Assembly (NCBI RefSeq): GCF_000013765.1
Contig: NC_007954.1
Location: 3,782,001 to 3,846,000 of the forward strand
From: Shewanella denitrificans OS217
GTDB lineage: Bacteria > Pseudomonadota > Gammaproteobacteria > Enterobacterales > Shewanellaceae
Reading direction: 5' to 3'
Length of the DNA: 64,000 nucleotides
Position numbers and translations under genes: made by a program. Under the pieces are notes generated by a model. That model saw only the letters and a list, made by a program, of their open reading frames with translations. It made no database searches and had not been told where the DNA came from. Positions within the stretch are counted from its first letter, which is position 1. Every line of letters begins with the position of its first letter. This document shows positions 46,467 to 55,862 of this stretch, piece after piece.

Positions 46467-48953
46467 CTATTTAAGTTCCTGCTCAAACAGTTTATAGATG
46501 CGGCGATATTCATCTAACCAGCTTGAAGGCTGCTTAAAACCATGAGGCTCAACGGGATAAATTGCCGTTTCAAACATAGGCTTTTCAAGCTCAATTAAAC
46601 GCTGCACTAGACGTACACTGTCTTGAAAAAAGACATTATCATCTAATACGCCACTCATGATGAGTAGCGGCTTTTGTAGTCCTTGTGCGTGCTCAATGGG
46701 TGAACTGCGTTCATAAGCAATGGGGTCATCATCAGGGGTATTGAGAATGTTGGAAGTGTAGCCCGCATTATAGTGCGCCCAATCCGTCACCGGCCTAAGT
46801 GCGGCGCCTGCTTGAAATAACTCAGGCTCGTTAAATAATGCCATGAAAGTTAAGAAGCCGCCGTAAGACCCGCCATAAGTGCCAACCTTATTAACATCAA
46901 CATTGGCATTACTTACCATCCAGCTCACACCGTCTTTTAAATCTTCTACTTCAGGATGGCCCATGTTGCGATAGATGGCGGTACGCCAATCTCTGCCATA
47001 CCCTTTGGAGCCGCGATAATCCATGTCCATCACCACATAACCTTGCTGGGCCAATAGATTGTGGAACATAAATTCGCGGAAATAGCCGGAAAAACCATAA
47101 TGGGCATTTTGCAGGTATCCTGCACCATGGTTAAAGATGACTGCTGGGTATTTATTGGCTTGGGTCGCATCAAAGCCTTCGGGTAAATAGACTCTTGCAT
47201 GCACTACACCAGCACCATGATGGGAAGGCACGGCAATAATTTGCGGCGCCTGCCAAGGATATTCTTTAAATGCTGCACTGGTATAATCAGTAAGGGCTAA
47301 CAGCTCACCCCCTATTGGCTGAATGTACAATTCATTAGGCTTAGTCAAACTTGAAGCCGTTAGCAATAAAGATTGATTATCAGGGCTTAAACTGTACTGT
47401 AAATCGCCTTGCCAATCTGTGAGTTGCTCACTCTTGCCTGTGGCTACGTCCACCCGATACACATTATATATCCCAGGATGAACCTTATTGGCACGATAAT
47501 ACAGATACTTACCATCCGCCGATAACTGTACATCATTGACCACGAATCGACCTTGAGTTAATGCCATTGCCTTGTCAGTGCTAGCTTTGACATAAAGCTG
47601 AGAATAACCCGACTCTTCAGATAGATAATAAAATTTATCCCCCCTTGGTAGCCAACCGAATTGGTTATAGTCATAGTTTACCCAAGCGTCATCATGCAGC
47701 CTGTGCTCAGTGACAAGTTTGCCTTTATTCAGGTCGACGCGAGCCAGCCAGCGATCTTTATTATCCACTGACTCGAGCAGCACCAATAAATCTGTGCCAG
47801 CATCATTCCATTGAATAGCGCTTTGGCCCCAGCCCCAGTCTTGCATTAGCTGGACTTTACGAAGCTGTTTCTCACTCTTATAGCGCTCGCCTTTGGCTTT
47901 AGCGTTCTCAGTTTTTACGCTGGCCAGTACGTCTTCATCGAACCCGATAAGCCCCTCTATGGTGATATCTTTTTTCGTGTGTGTCTCTAAATCTAACAAC
48001 ACCAAACGCTCACCTGGGGGATTATCTTCAGCCACTCGCGCCCTTGCAGGTACTGCATCAACATAACCCTCTTTACCTAAATAGTTAGGCATGATGTCAT
48101 GCTCGCTACGCCAGTCGTAATCTTTATCCACTAAGGATAGCAAGAGGTAGCGGCCACTTGGCGACAGACTCAGCTCCGATACCACTTCCGCTCCACCTAG
48201 ATACCATATCTTGTTGGCAAAGCTAGGGTCTTGCTCCCTTAGACTCTTACGATTGGCTTGCCTGTCTTTAGCCTTGTTGTGCTCTTTAGCGACATATTGG
48301 ATTAATCTGTGCTGCTGCTTAGCAATATAACTTGTAGGCTCATTGACAGCTTTTGGGGCATCACTCATGACTATGGCGGCAATTTGCTCTATCAAGCCTG
48401 TATCTTGATGCAGGCGGTAAACATTATCCCCTTGCCAATAGGCGAGATCGCCATTAGTTAACCAACGCACTCCATTGATGGCGTCGTTTTGGCGGGTTAA
48501 TTGCTTAATTTCACTAGAACGTACATCTTTTACAAAAACATTACCTTGATATAAATAGGCTTTTTTATCTTTAGTGTGATTAAGTTCGCCACCTTTTTGA
48601 TCGGCTAAATGGAGCTTAGCTAACGGGATCTCATTGGCTTTGTTGCTATTCAAGGCCTGCTGATAAAGCTGCCCTATGGCCGCTTCACTGCCTTGGCGGT
48701 TAAAATACACAGATTGGCTATCATCACTCCAATAGGCACCTTGGGCTGCAATTCCCATCCAATCAGGATTGGCCATGATTTGATTTAATGTAAGCTGAGT
48801 GGACACCTGCGGTGGGCTAGCAAGTGGCACAAGAATGGGGGTGTTTACACTATCTATGACTTGGGACTGCTCTGGTGTTGCAGTGAGGCTACAGCTGCTG
48901 ACCATAGCAATAGACAGCGTGCTTAAAGTGACATTTCTGATAAAACGCTTCAT
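46467..48953 (-). CDS. S9 family prolyl oligopeptidase, lipoprotein
   Basis: 828 aa. An N-terminal signal ends in a lipobox (MVSSC), so the enzyme is anchored to a membrane on the periplasmic side. The N-terminal half is a beta-propeller with DPP-IV-like repeats; the C-terminal alpha/beta hydrolase has the catalytic Ser in YGGSYGGFL, Asp in SGVLDDNVFF and His in VEPHGFKQP. It resembles dipeptidyl or acylaminoacyl peptidases that trim peptides. It lies just downstream of pabA on the same strand (17 bp). Confidence 0.9.
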   Translation of the reverse strand: MKRFIRNVTLSTLSIAMVSSCSLTATPEQSQVIDSVNTPILVPLASPPQVSTQLTLNQIMANPDWMGIAAQGAYWSDDSQSVYFNRQGSEAAIGQLYQQALNSNKANEIPLAKLHLADQKGGELNHTKDKKAYLYQGNVFVKDVRSSEIKQLTRQNDAINGVRWLTNGDLAYWQGDNVYRLHQDTGLIEQIAAIVMSDAPKAVNEPTSYIAKQQHRLIQYVAKEHNKAKDRQANRKSLREQDPSFANKIWYLGGAEVVSELSLSPSGRYLLLSLVDKDYDWRSEHDIMPNYLGKEGYVDAVPARARVAEDNPPGERLVLLDLETHTKKDITIEGLIGFDEDVLASVKTENAKAKGERYKSEKQLRKVQLMQDWGWGQSAIQWNDAGTDLLVLLESVDNKDRWLARVDLNKGKLVTEHRLHDDAWVNYDYNQFGWLPRGDKFYYLSEESGYSQLYVKASTDKAMALTQGRFVVNDVQLSADGKYLYYRANKVHPGIYNVYRVDVATGKSEQLTDWQGDLQYSLSPDNQSLLLTASSLTKPNELYIQPIGGELLALTDYTSAAFKEYPWQAPQIIAVPSHHGAGVVHARVYLPEGFDATQANKYPAVIFNHGAGYLQNAHYGFSGYFREFMFHNLLAQQGYVVMDMDYRGSKGYGRDWRTAIYRNMGHPEVEDLKDGVSWMVSNANVDVNKVGTYGGSYGGFLTFMALFNEPELFQAGAALRPVTDWAHYNAGYTSNILNTPDDDPIAYERSSPIEHAQGLQKPLLIMSGVLDDNVFFQDSVRLVQRLIELEKPMFETAIYPVEPHGFKQPSSWLDEYRRIYKLFEQELK

Positions 48954-48970
48954 GGAGCATCCCTTTTTTA

Positions 48971-49543
48971 TTAGTTTTGCTTTAAAAAATTAGCCAGCAA
49001 CTCGTGGCCTTGTAGGGTTAAAATTGATTCGGGATGAAATTGCACCCCATAGAGTTTAAGTTTTGCATGGCTCATGGCCATAATTTCTCGCCCATGTACC
49101 GGGTCATCATACCAAGCATCGAGCACAAAACCCTCGGGCAAGTCATCGACGATTAATGAATGATAACGGGTGACTTGTAGCGGCAGACTCAAGGCCTCGA
49201 ACAAGCCTTTGCCTTGATGGGTTATCATACTTGTCTTGCCATGCATCACCCGCTTGGCGCGGATAACCTTAGCACCGAAGACTTGTGCTATGGCTTGATG
49301 CCCAAGACACACACCTAAAATAGGTAACTTGCCCGCGAAATACTCAATAGCCTCCAGTGAAACGCCAGCTTCATCAGGACTGCAAGGCCCTGGGGAAATA
49401 ACCAGATGTGTGGGCTTCAAGTCACTTATGTCTTCAATGCTGATTTCATCATTGCGCTTCACTAGGATTTCTTGTCCCAGCTGCTGGAAATACTGCACCA
49501 AGTTGAAGGTAAAAGAATCATAGTTATCTATCATTAACAGCAT
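48971..49543 (-). CDS. pabA: aminodeoxychorismate synthase glutaminase (PabA) / TrpG-type amidotransferase
   Basis: 190-aa class I glutamine amidotransferase; supplies ammonia for p-aminobenzoate (and possibly anthranilate) synthesis. The catalytic triad is visible: Cys in GVCLGHQAI, and His and Glu in VQFHPESIL. The N-terminus [16 protein letters not shown] is typical. The pabA-argD proximity is also seen in E. coli. Confidence 0.93.
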   Translation of the reverse strand: MLLMIDNYDSFTFNLVQYFQQLGQEILVKRNDEISIEDISDLKPTHLVISPGPCSPDEAGVSLEAIEYFAGKLPILGVCLGHQAIAQVFGAKVIRAKRVMHGKTSMITHQGKGLFEALSLPLQVTRYHSLIVDDLPEGFVLDAWYDDPVHGREIMAMSHAKLKLYGVQFHPESILTLQGHELLANFLKQN

Positions 49544-49592
49544 TGACGCTCCGACATCAAGCAGCCTAAAGTGATTAAGGCTTATGATATAA

Positions 49593-49618
49593 AAAAACCA
49601 GTCAATTGACTGGTTTTT
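49593..49618. terminator. bidirectional rho-independent terminator
   Basis: AAAAACCAGTCAA pairs with TTGACTGGTTTTT as a perfect palindrome, with T-rich ends on both strands, 19 bp past the sspB stop. Confidence 0.9.
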
Positions 49619-49636
49619 ATTTTGCGAAACCTTAAC

Positions 49637-50095
49637 TTATTTAACTAAAGTCAAATGGCTTGGACGCTTGGTTGTTTCAGAAGTCTTTTTTGCTTCATCT
49701 GATTTGGTATCTTTTACACCGGACAAGGCTGGTGCCACTGAAGAAAGTTGATCTAAGTCACTTTCAATCATGTAAGCATCCTCCATGTCGAACACTGTGC
49801 CAGCGCCATTTTCACGGGCGTAGATAGCCACTATGGCCGCTAATGGGACAACCACTTGTTGTGGCACCCCGCCAAAGCGAGCATTAAATTCAACAAAATC
49901 ATTACCTATGTGTAAATTAGCCACGGCACCTTCGGCTATGTTCAGAACGATTTGACCGTCCTTCACAAATTGCTGAGGTACTTGAGTCCCTTTTACAAAG
50001 GCATCCACAACCACATGCGGCGTTAAGTGGTTGTCCATCAACCACTCATAATAAGCACGCAACAAATATGGACGATTAGCAGTAATAGCAGTCAT
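49637..50095 (-). CDS. sspB: ClpXP protease specificity-enhancing factor SspB
   Basis: 152 aa; tethers ssrA-tagged and other substrates to ClpXP. The substrate-binding domain is RPYLLRAYYEWLMDNHLTPHVVVDA plus NARFGGVPQQVVVPL. An acidic, flexible linker leads to a C-terminal ClpX-binding tail RPSHLTLVK. Its ATG overlaps the sspA stop (TAATG), so expression is coupled. Confidence 0.94.
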   Translation of the reverse strand: MTAITANRPYLLRAYYEWLMDNHLTPHVVVDAFVKGTQVPQQFVKDGQIVLNIAEGAVANLHIGNDFVEFNARFGGVPQQVVVPLAAIVAIYARENGAGTVFDMEDAYMIESDLDQLSSVAPALSGVKDTKSDEAKKTSETTKRPSHLTLVK

Positions 50096-50724
50096 TACAT
50101 GCCCATGCGCATTTCGCGCTCAGCCTCTGTTAACGATGCTTTAAATGACTCGCGTTCAAAAATTCGCGTCATATAAGCATTGATATCTTTAGAGGTGCGG
50201 CTATCTAAGTTGATACCCAATACAGGCAAACGCCACAATAATGGGCCAAGATAGCAATCGGTTAAACCGAATTCTTCGCTCATGAAATACGGCATTTCAG
50301 CAAAAACCGGCCCTAAAGCCACTAAGCTTTCAGTCAATTCTTTACGTGCAGCTTCGGCCTTTTCACCCTTGCGAATGCGTTCGACCAAAGTGTACCAGTC
50401 AGAATCGATGCGGTGCATCATTAAGCGGCTTTGACCACGAGAAACTGGATATACAGGCATCAATGGCGGATGAGGAAAACGCTCATCTAAATATTCCATT
50501 ATGATACGCGACTCATACAAAACTAATTCGCGGTCTACCAAGGTAGGCACAGAGTTGTATGGATTTACTTCCAGTAAATCTTCAGGGTTTTCGCTAGGGT
50601 CAACCTGCAATACATCGACAGTGACTCCTTTTTCAGCCAGTACGATACGTACTTGATGACTATATAAATCATCGGCACCGGAAAACAGTGTCATGATAGA
50701 GCGTTTGTTGGCAGCAACAGCCAT
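50095..50724 (-). CDS. sspA: stringent starvation protein A
   Basis: 209 aa; glutathione-S-transferase fold protein that binds RNA polymerase. It has thioredoxin-like N-terminus (MTLFSGADDLYSHQVRIVLAEKGV), NPYNSVPTLVDRELVLYESRIIMEYLDERFPHPPLMP, and a helical C-terminal domain. ATG 50724 has a strong SD (GGAGGG). It follows the petABC terminator. Confidence 0.95.
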   Translation of the reverse strand: MAVAANKRSIMTLFSGADDLYSHQVRIVLAEKGVTVDVLQVDPSENPEDLLEVNPYNSVPTLVDRELVLYESRIIMEYLDERFPHPPLMPVYPVSRGQSRLMMHRIDSDWYTLVERIRKGEKAEAARKELTESLVALGPVFAEMPYFMSEEFGLTDCYLGPLLWRLPVLGINLDSRTSKDINAYMTRIFERESFKASLTEAEREMRMGM

Positions 50725-50742
50725 TGATACCCTCCAGAGTCG

Positions 50743-50780
50743 TAAAAAACAAAACAAACGAGGGGCTAAGCCCCCCGTTT
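50743..50780 (-). terminator. rho-independent terminator of petABC
   Basis: AAACGGGGGGC, loop TTA, GCCCCTCGTTT (one G-U pair), then GTTTTGTTTTTT on the minus strand. It lies between petC and sspA. Confidence 0.85.
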
Positions 50781-50818
50781 ACAGTATGCGGATAATGTAT
50801 TTTACCCGTTATTGATGG

Positions 50819-51514
50819 CTAGTGCACATCTTTCCAGTATTCTTTCTTCAACAAGTAAGCAATGATGAAGAAAATAAACAGGAATCCAAGCACCCACACA
50901 CCCATAGCCTTGCGTTCAAGCTTCACAGGCTCAGCCGAATAAACCAAGAAACCCGTGATATCACGTACTGCTTGATCGTATTCTTCAGCGGTTAACTTGC
51001 CACCTGAAACTACAAAGGTGCCGTCTTCTTGCTTAACGGCTAAGCCTTGCAAGTCTTCAAGCACGTGCGGCATACCCACCAAAGGGAATACTGTATTATT
51101 CACTCCAAAAGGACGGCTCTCATCTTTATAGAAGCCCTTAAGGTATGAGTAAACCCAGTCTTCACCACGAACGCGAGCAACCAAAGTCAAATCCGGTGGT
51201 GCTGCGCCAAACCAGTTGGCAGCATCCGCTGTAGGAATGGCATTTTCCATTAGTTCACCAATTTTAGCATCGGTAAACATATAGTTTTTGCGCATTTCAT
51301 CAGCAGGAATGTTCAAGTCTGTGGCCACGCGCTCATATCTTTGATACTGAGTGCTGTGACAACCAGAACAATAGTTCTGGAACAGTCCTAAACCGCGTTG
51401 CAATGATTCAGTGTCGTGTAAGTCGACATTGGCATCTTCTAAGTGAACGTTGCCGCCAGCAGCCATAGCTAAGCTTGGTAACAGAGTCACTAAAGCAATA
51501 AGTAGTTTTTTCAT
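50819..51514 (-). CDS. petC: cytochrome c1 of the bc1 complex
   Basis: 231 aa. A signal peptide (MKKLLIALVTLLPSLAMA) is followed by the haem c site NYCSGCHS (CxxCH), with a Met-containing stretch further on, and one C-terminal anchor (MGVWVLGFLFIFFIIAYLLKKEYW). It accepts electrons from the Rieske protein. Last gene of petABC; starts at the base where petB stops. Confidence 0.95.
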   Translation of the reverse strand: MKKLLIALVTLLPSLAMAAGGNVHLEDANVDLHDTESLQRGLGLFQNYCSGCHSTQYQRYERVATDLNIPADEMRKNYMFTDAKIGELMENAIPTADAANWFGAAPPDLTLVARVRGEDWVYSYLKGFYKDESRPFGVNNTVFPLVGMPHVLEDLQGLAVKQEDGTFVVSGGKLTAEEYDQAVRDITGFLVYSAEPVKLERKAMGVWVLGFLFIFFIIAYLLKKEYWKDVH

Positions 51515-52728
51515 TAATGTGTCAACCTCGCTGGAACTTGCTTAGTTTGTTCATTCTTACTGTAAATCCATAACAATAGGAAGAAGGCAAAATAAGTCAC
51601 AGTGAACACACGTGCAGCGATAGTTAGCTCAGGTGTTGCAGGTACGGCACCTAAATAACCTAGCACAATGAATGACACGGCAAATTGACCTATGTTCAAC
51701 TTGTGAGTCAGGCTACGGTAACGAACCGATTTCACTTTACAACGATCGAGCCAAGGCAATACGAATAACACTGCAATCGACAAGCCCATTGCCACCACAC
51801 CTAATAATTTATCAGGGATAGCACGTAAAATGGCGTAGAAAGGTGTGAAGTACCAAACTGGCGCTATGTGTTCAGGAGTCTTCATCGGGTTAGCCGCTTC
51901 AAAGTTAGGGCCTTCCAAGAAATAACCACCGCCTTCTGGAATGAAGAACAACACATAACAGAAGAAAATCAAGAAACCAGCTACACCCATGATGTCTTTA
52001 ACTGTGTAATAAGGGTGGAATGGTACTGCATCTAAAGGCCAGCCATTTTCGTCCTTATTCTTCTTAATCTCGATACCGTCTGGGTTATTTGAACCCACTT
52101 CGTGCAATGCCACCAAGTGCAAGAACACCAGTACTACTAATACCAATGGCAGTGCGATAACGTGCAAGGCAAAGAAACGGTTTAAGGTAGCGCCTGAAAT
52201 AACATAGTCACCACGGATCCACAGTGTTAGGTCATCACCAATAATAGGGATAGCACCAAACAAGGAGATGATAACCTGCGCGCCCCAATAGGACATTTGG
52301 CCCCATGGTAGCAAGTAGCCCATAAAGGCTTCTGCCATTAACACGAGGAAAATCAACATACCAAATAGCCATAACAGCTCACGTGGTTTCTGATATGAAC
52401 CGTAGATTAAACCACGGAACATATGCAAATAAATCACCACGAAGAATGCTGAAGCACCGGTGGAGTGCATATAACGCAGCAACCAGCCGTATTCAACATC
52501 ACGCATTATGTATTCAACAGAAGCAAAAGCACCCTCTGCAGAAGGGATATAGTTCATGGTTAACCAGATACCTGTGAGTAGCTGGTTTACCAGTACTAAC
52601 ATGGCTAGTGAGCCAAAGAAGTACCAGAAGTTGAAGTTAGTTGGCGTCGCATATTGACCAACGTGGCGATTATACGTCGCCGTCATTGGAATACGTTCGT
52701 CAATCCAATCAATTAAACCTTTAATCAT
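51514..52728 (-). CDS. petB: cytochrome b of the bc1 complex
   Basis: 404 aa, about eight or nine membrane segments. Haem b ligands lie in YMHSTGASAFFVVIYLHMFRGL and the later RFFALHVIALPLVLVVLVFLHLVALHEVGS. The Qo-type sequence PEHIAPVWYFTPFYAILRAIPDK is present. Quinol oxidation. Overlaps petA and petC by one base each. Confidence 0.96.
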   Translation of the reverse strand: MIKGLIDWIDERIPMTATYNRHVGQYATPTNFNFWYFFGSLAMLVLVNQLLTGIWLTMNYIPSAEGAFASVEYIMRDVEYGWLLRYMHSTGASAFFVVIYLHMFRGLIYGSYQKPRELLWLFGMLIFLVLMAEAFMGYLLPWGQMSYWGAQVIISLFGAIPIIGDDLTLWIRGDYVISGATLNRFFALHVIALPLVLVVLVFLHLVALHEVGSNNPDGIEIKKNKDENGWPLDAVPFHPYYTVKDIMGVAGFLIFFCYVLFFIPEGGGYFLEGPNFEAANPMKTPEHIAPVWYFTPFYAILRAIPDKLLGVVAMGLSIAVLFVLPWLDRCKVKSVRYRSLTHKLNIGQFAVSFIVLGYLGAVPATPELTIAARVFTVTYFAFFLLLWIYSKNEQTKQVPARLTH

Positions 52729-53318
52729 TATGCCGCTCCTTGGTCTACACCTATGATGACTAAGCCATCACTGATGTACTGATGCGGGGGGATCACTAAG
52801 TTCAACGGTGCCGGAACACCTGAGAACACGCGTCCAGCCATATCAAATTTTGAACCATGACATGGGCAGAAGAAGCCAGAGGTGATCCCTTGTACTTGTT
52901 CGCCAAAGGTATCTGGCAAATAAGTCGGTGAACAACCTAGGTGAGTACAAATGCCAACGGCAATGAAATACTCAGGCTTAATTGAACGCACAGCATTGCT
53001 TGCATAAGCAGGCTGCTGTAATTCTTCAGAGTTAGGATCACGTAATTGGTCATTCAAAGAAGGCAATTGATTTAGCACTTCTTCAGTACGACGGACAATC
53101 CATACAGGTTTGCCACGCCATTCGACGCGAATTAGCTGACCTGGCTCTACTTTACTGATATTTACTTCGACCGGTGCACCTGCAGCTTTCGCTTTGGCAC
53201 TCGGATTCCATGACTTGATGAAAGGAACCGCTACAGCGACGGCACCAGCACCACCTACTACGGCGGTTGCGGCTGTCAGGAATCTGCGACGTCCGGTATC
53301 GACTGGCGCATTGCTCAT
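52728..53318 (-). CDS. petA: ubiquinol-cytochrome c reductase Rieske subunit
   Basis: 196 aa. A Tat-like anchor (GRRRFLTAATAVVGGAGAV) is followed by the 2Fe-2S motifs CTHLGC and CPCHGS. First gene of petABC; its promoter should lie in the 450-bp gap upstream. Confidence 0.95.
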   Translation of the reverse strand: MSNAPVDTGRRRFLTAATAVVGGAGAVAVAVPFIKSWNPSAKAKAAGAPVEVNISKVEPGQLIRVEWRGKPVWIVRRTEEVLNQLPSLNDQLRDPNSEELQQPAYASNAVRSIKPEYFIAVGICTHLGCSPTYLPDTFGEQVQGITSGFFCPCHGSKFDMAGRVFSGVPAPLNLVIPPHQYISDGLVIIGVDQGAA

Positions 53319-53702
53319 CCACTTATCTCCCAGAGGGTGTTGGAATTTTTATAGTTCAATATTTTAGCGGCTTTAGGATCACTAAAAGCTAAAATCTTAG
53401 TTTGAGGCGGTGCTCATTATAGCTAAAAACTAGAAGCAGATCATAGAGAAAACACACAAGTAAGTTAAGGATATTGCTAATAATGTGCGATTTAAGATAT
53501 GCCAACAGCTCAAAATCGCCATTACAATCATTAAATACCATCAAAAACAAAAATCAACACATTGAATTTAAAGGCATTAAGTCAAAAGACAGCCTGCTAA
53601 ATAACTTTTTTACTAACTTGATGACTTAGTCACAAAAAAACCTTGTTTGGATTAAATTTATTTACTTATGAATAAACTTTATTCAGCTTAGCAAGCAGAT
53701 AC
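53319..53702. other. petA upstream region
   Basis: About 385 AT-rich bases upstream of petA and past hflC's terminator. It must hold the petA promoter. A 48-codon open frame on the plus strand (53483-53629) has AAGGA 12 bp upstream but no recognised family, so it is not called. No repeats were seen. Confidence 0.4.
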
Positions 53703-53728
53703 AAAAAAGCCCGACGAGTCGGGCTTTT
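53703..53728 (-). terminator. rho-independent terminator of the hfq operon
   Basis: AAAAGCCCGAC, loop TC, GTCGGGCTTTTTT on the minus strand, 42 bp past the hflC stop. Confidence 0.9.
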
Positions 53729-53769
53729 GATTTAAGCTTAAAATAGCTTAAGCGGCTAACACGGCAAAC

Positions 53770-54666
53770 TTAGTTGCCTTTGCCAGTCACTGATTTCATG
53801 TATTTAAAGAAATCACTATCAGGCTCGAGCACCATGATGTCATTGTTGCCAGCAAAGCTTTCTTTGTAAGCCTCTAAACTACGTAAGAAGCTGTAAAACT
53901 CAGCATCCTTACTGTAAGCATCGGCATAAATCTTAGCCGCTAATGCATCACCTTCACCACGAACAGTCAGCGCTTTACGCTCAGCTTCAGCAATTTTTAC
54001 TGTCACATTAGCGTCTATAGTGGCGCGAATGATTTCAGACTGCTCTTTACCTTGCGCTCTATGCTCTTTTGCCACGGCTTGACGCTCGGCGCGCATACGC
54101 TGATAAATACTGTTGCTGACGTTAGCCGGTAAGTTAATTTGCTTAACACGCACATCAACCACTTCAATGCCTAAGTCTTTCGCACTTTCAGAGGCATTCT
54201 CTAAGGCATCAGTCTGTAGCTCATCACGCTTGCCAGAAACAATTTCCTTAATGGTACGGCGACCAAACTCAGTGCGTAAGTCGTTGTTGATTTTGCGCTG
54301 CAGCAAGCTTTCTGCATTGGCTTTAATACCGCCGTTAGTCGACAGGTAATATTTTTCAAAATCACGGATACGCCATTTCACATAAGAGTCGACCATTAAA
54401 TCTTTTTTCTCTGATGTCACGAAGCGGTCAGCGGCGCCATCTAAGGTCTGAATTCGCGCATCTAAATGACGAATTTTGTCTATCGCTGGAATTTTAAAAT
54501 GTAAGCCTGGAGACACCACACGGGTGACTTCCTTGCCATCAACGTCATCTTTAAGCACTTTACCAAAGCGAGAAACAATAGCGCGTTCGCCTTCGCTTAC
54601 CACAAAAACAGACGATAAGCTTAAACCTAAAACAGCGACTAATATCACTAATCCAAATCTACCCAT
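53770..54666 (-). CDS. hflC: HflC, FtsH protease modulator
   Basis: 298-aa SPFH/prohibitin protein. One N-terminal membrane anchor (FGLVILVAVLGLSLSSVFVV), a band-7 domain (SEGERAIVSRFGKVL), and coiled coil (AEAERKALTVRGEGDALAAKIYADAY). With HflK it forms a large complex around FtsH. hflK ends 3 bp upstream. Confidence 0.95.
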   Translation of the reverse strand: MGRFGLVILVAVLGLSLSSVFVVSEGERAIVSRFGKVLKDDVDGKEVTRVVSPGLHFKIPAIDKIRHLDARIQTLDGAADRFVTSEKKDLMVDSYVKWRIRDFEKYYLSTNGGIKANAESLLQRKINNDLRTEFGRRTIKEIVSGKRDELQTDALENASESAKDLGIEVVDVRVKQINLPANVSNSIYQRMRAERQAVAKEHRAQGKEQSEIIRATIDANVTVKIAEAERKALTVRGEGDALAAKIYADAYSKDAEFYSFLRSLEAYKESFAGNNDIMVLEPDSDFFKYMKSVTGKGN

Positions 54667-54669
54667 GGA

Positions 54670-55830
54670 TTACTCCCTCCCTTGGCGAGTACGAGCTTCG
54701 CGAGGCATACGCCCGTCTAAGCTCATGCTATTACTAGAGTTTGAACTGTTAACACCACTAGATAAAGAATTTACATGGGTGTCAACTTTAGCGCTATTAG
54801 GCCGAGTTTTTGATCCTTGATTCATCATCTTATCTAAAGGTAGATACATCATGTTGCCACTATTTTTAGTGTCTATGAGTACCTTATTCGTATCAGCGAA
54901 TACTGACTGCATCGCATCTATGTATAAACGATTACGAGTCACTTCAGGTGCAGCCTTGTATTCAGGGAGCAGTTTCTCAAAGCGAGCCACTTTACCTCGG
55001 GCCTCTAACACTTCACGCTGTTTATACGCGCTTGCCTGCTGAAACATACGCTGCACTTCACCACGAGCCTTAGGTTCTATTTCACGGGCATAAGCTTCGG
55101 CTTCACGAATGAAACGCTGTTCATCTTCTTGAGCTGAAATCGCATCATCGAACGCATCTTTCACTTCTTCTGGTGGACGCGCCGGTAAGAAGTTGACGTC
55201 GACAATCACTAAGCCTAACTTGTAAGGTTCAAGAATAAGTTCAAGTTCCTTCCAAGTATCGCGGCGAATAGCATCACGACCAGTGGTCAAGATGTCATCC
55301 ATGCGATTGTGGCCCACAACGTAACGTAGGGCACTGTCGGTGGCTTCACGTAAGCTCTCATTGGCATCGACCGCGCTGAATAAGTACTCATACGCATTTA
55401 GCACACGGTATTGAATATCTAATTCGACTTTAACGACGTTTTCATCTGAGGTTAACATGCTGCCAGAAGCAGGGACGGAACGCACAGTCTCAACATCGAC
55501 AGGGTACACTTTATCGATGAAGGTGGCTTTCCAATGTAGACCAGGGCCCACTTCTTCTTGGAACTGCCCGAAACGCAACATCACGCCGCGCTCAGCTTCC
55601 TTAATGGTATAAAGACCTGATGCGGCCCAAACAACCAAAGCGATAACCGCAAAAATGACAAAGCCTGCGGTGCTAAATGAGGCGCCTGAGCCACCATCAC
55701 CTTTGCCACCGCCGCCAAATCGCTTCGATAAGTTACGAAACACCTCGTCTAAATCCGGTGGTCCTTTATCGTTGTTACTTTTATTTCCCCAAGGGTCTTT
55801 ACCCTTGTTACCGGGCTCATTCCAAGCCAT
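54670..55830 (-). CDS. hflK: HflK, FtsH protease modulator
   Basis: 386 aa. The N-terminus is polar and glycine-rich (RFGGGGKGDGGSGA), then a membrane anchor (TAGFVIFAVIALVVWAAS) and band-7 domain (EAERGVMLRFGQFQEEVGPGL). A Ser/Asn-rich C-terminal tail follows. Partner of HflC. Confidence 0.95.
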   Translation of the reverse strand: MAWNEPGNKGKDPWGNKSNNDKGPPDLDEVFRNLSKRFGGGGKGDGGSGASFSTAGFVIFAVIALVVWAASGLYTIKEAERGVMLRFGQFQEEVGPGLHWKATFIDKVYPVDVETVRSVPASGSMLTSDENVVKVELDIQYRVLNAYEYLFSAVDANESLREATDSALRYVVGHNRMDDILTTGRDAIRRDTWKELELILEPYKLGLVIVDVNFLPARPPEEVKDAFDDAISAQEDEQRFIREAEAYAREIEPKARGEVQRMFQQASAYKQREVLEARGKVARFEKLLPEYKAAPEVTRNRLYIDAMQSVFADTNKVLIDTKNSGNMMYLPLDKMMNQGSKTRPNSAKVDTHVNSLSSGVNSSNSSNSMSLDGRMPREARTRQGRE

Positions 55831-55862
55831 TTAGCACTCCATAAGTGGATGAAATAATGATA

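Noticed and set aside
53483..53629. 48-codon frame in the petA upstream region
   Set aside because: AAGGA is 12 bp away, too far, and the length is within chance for such sequence; no recognised relative.
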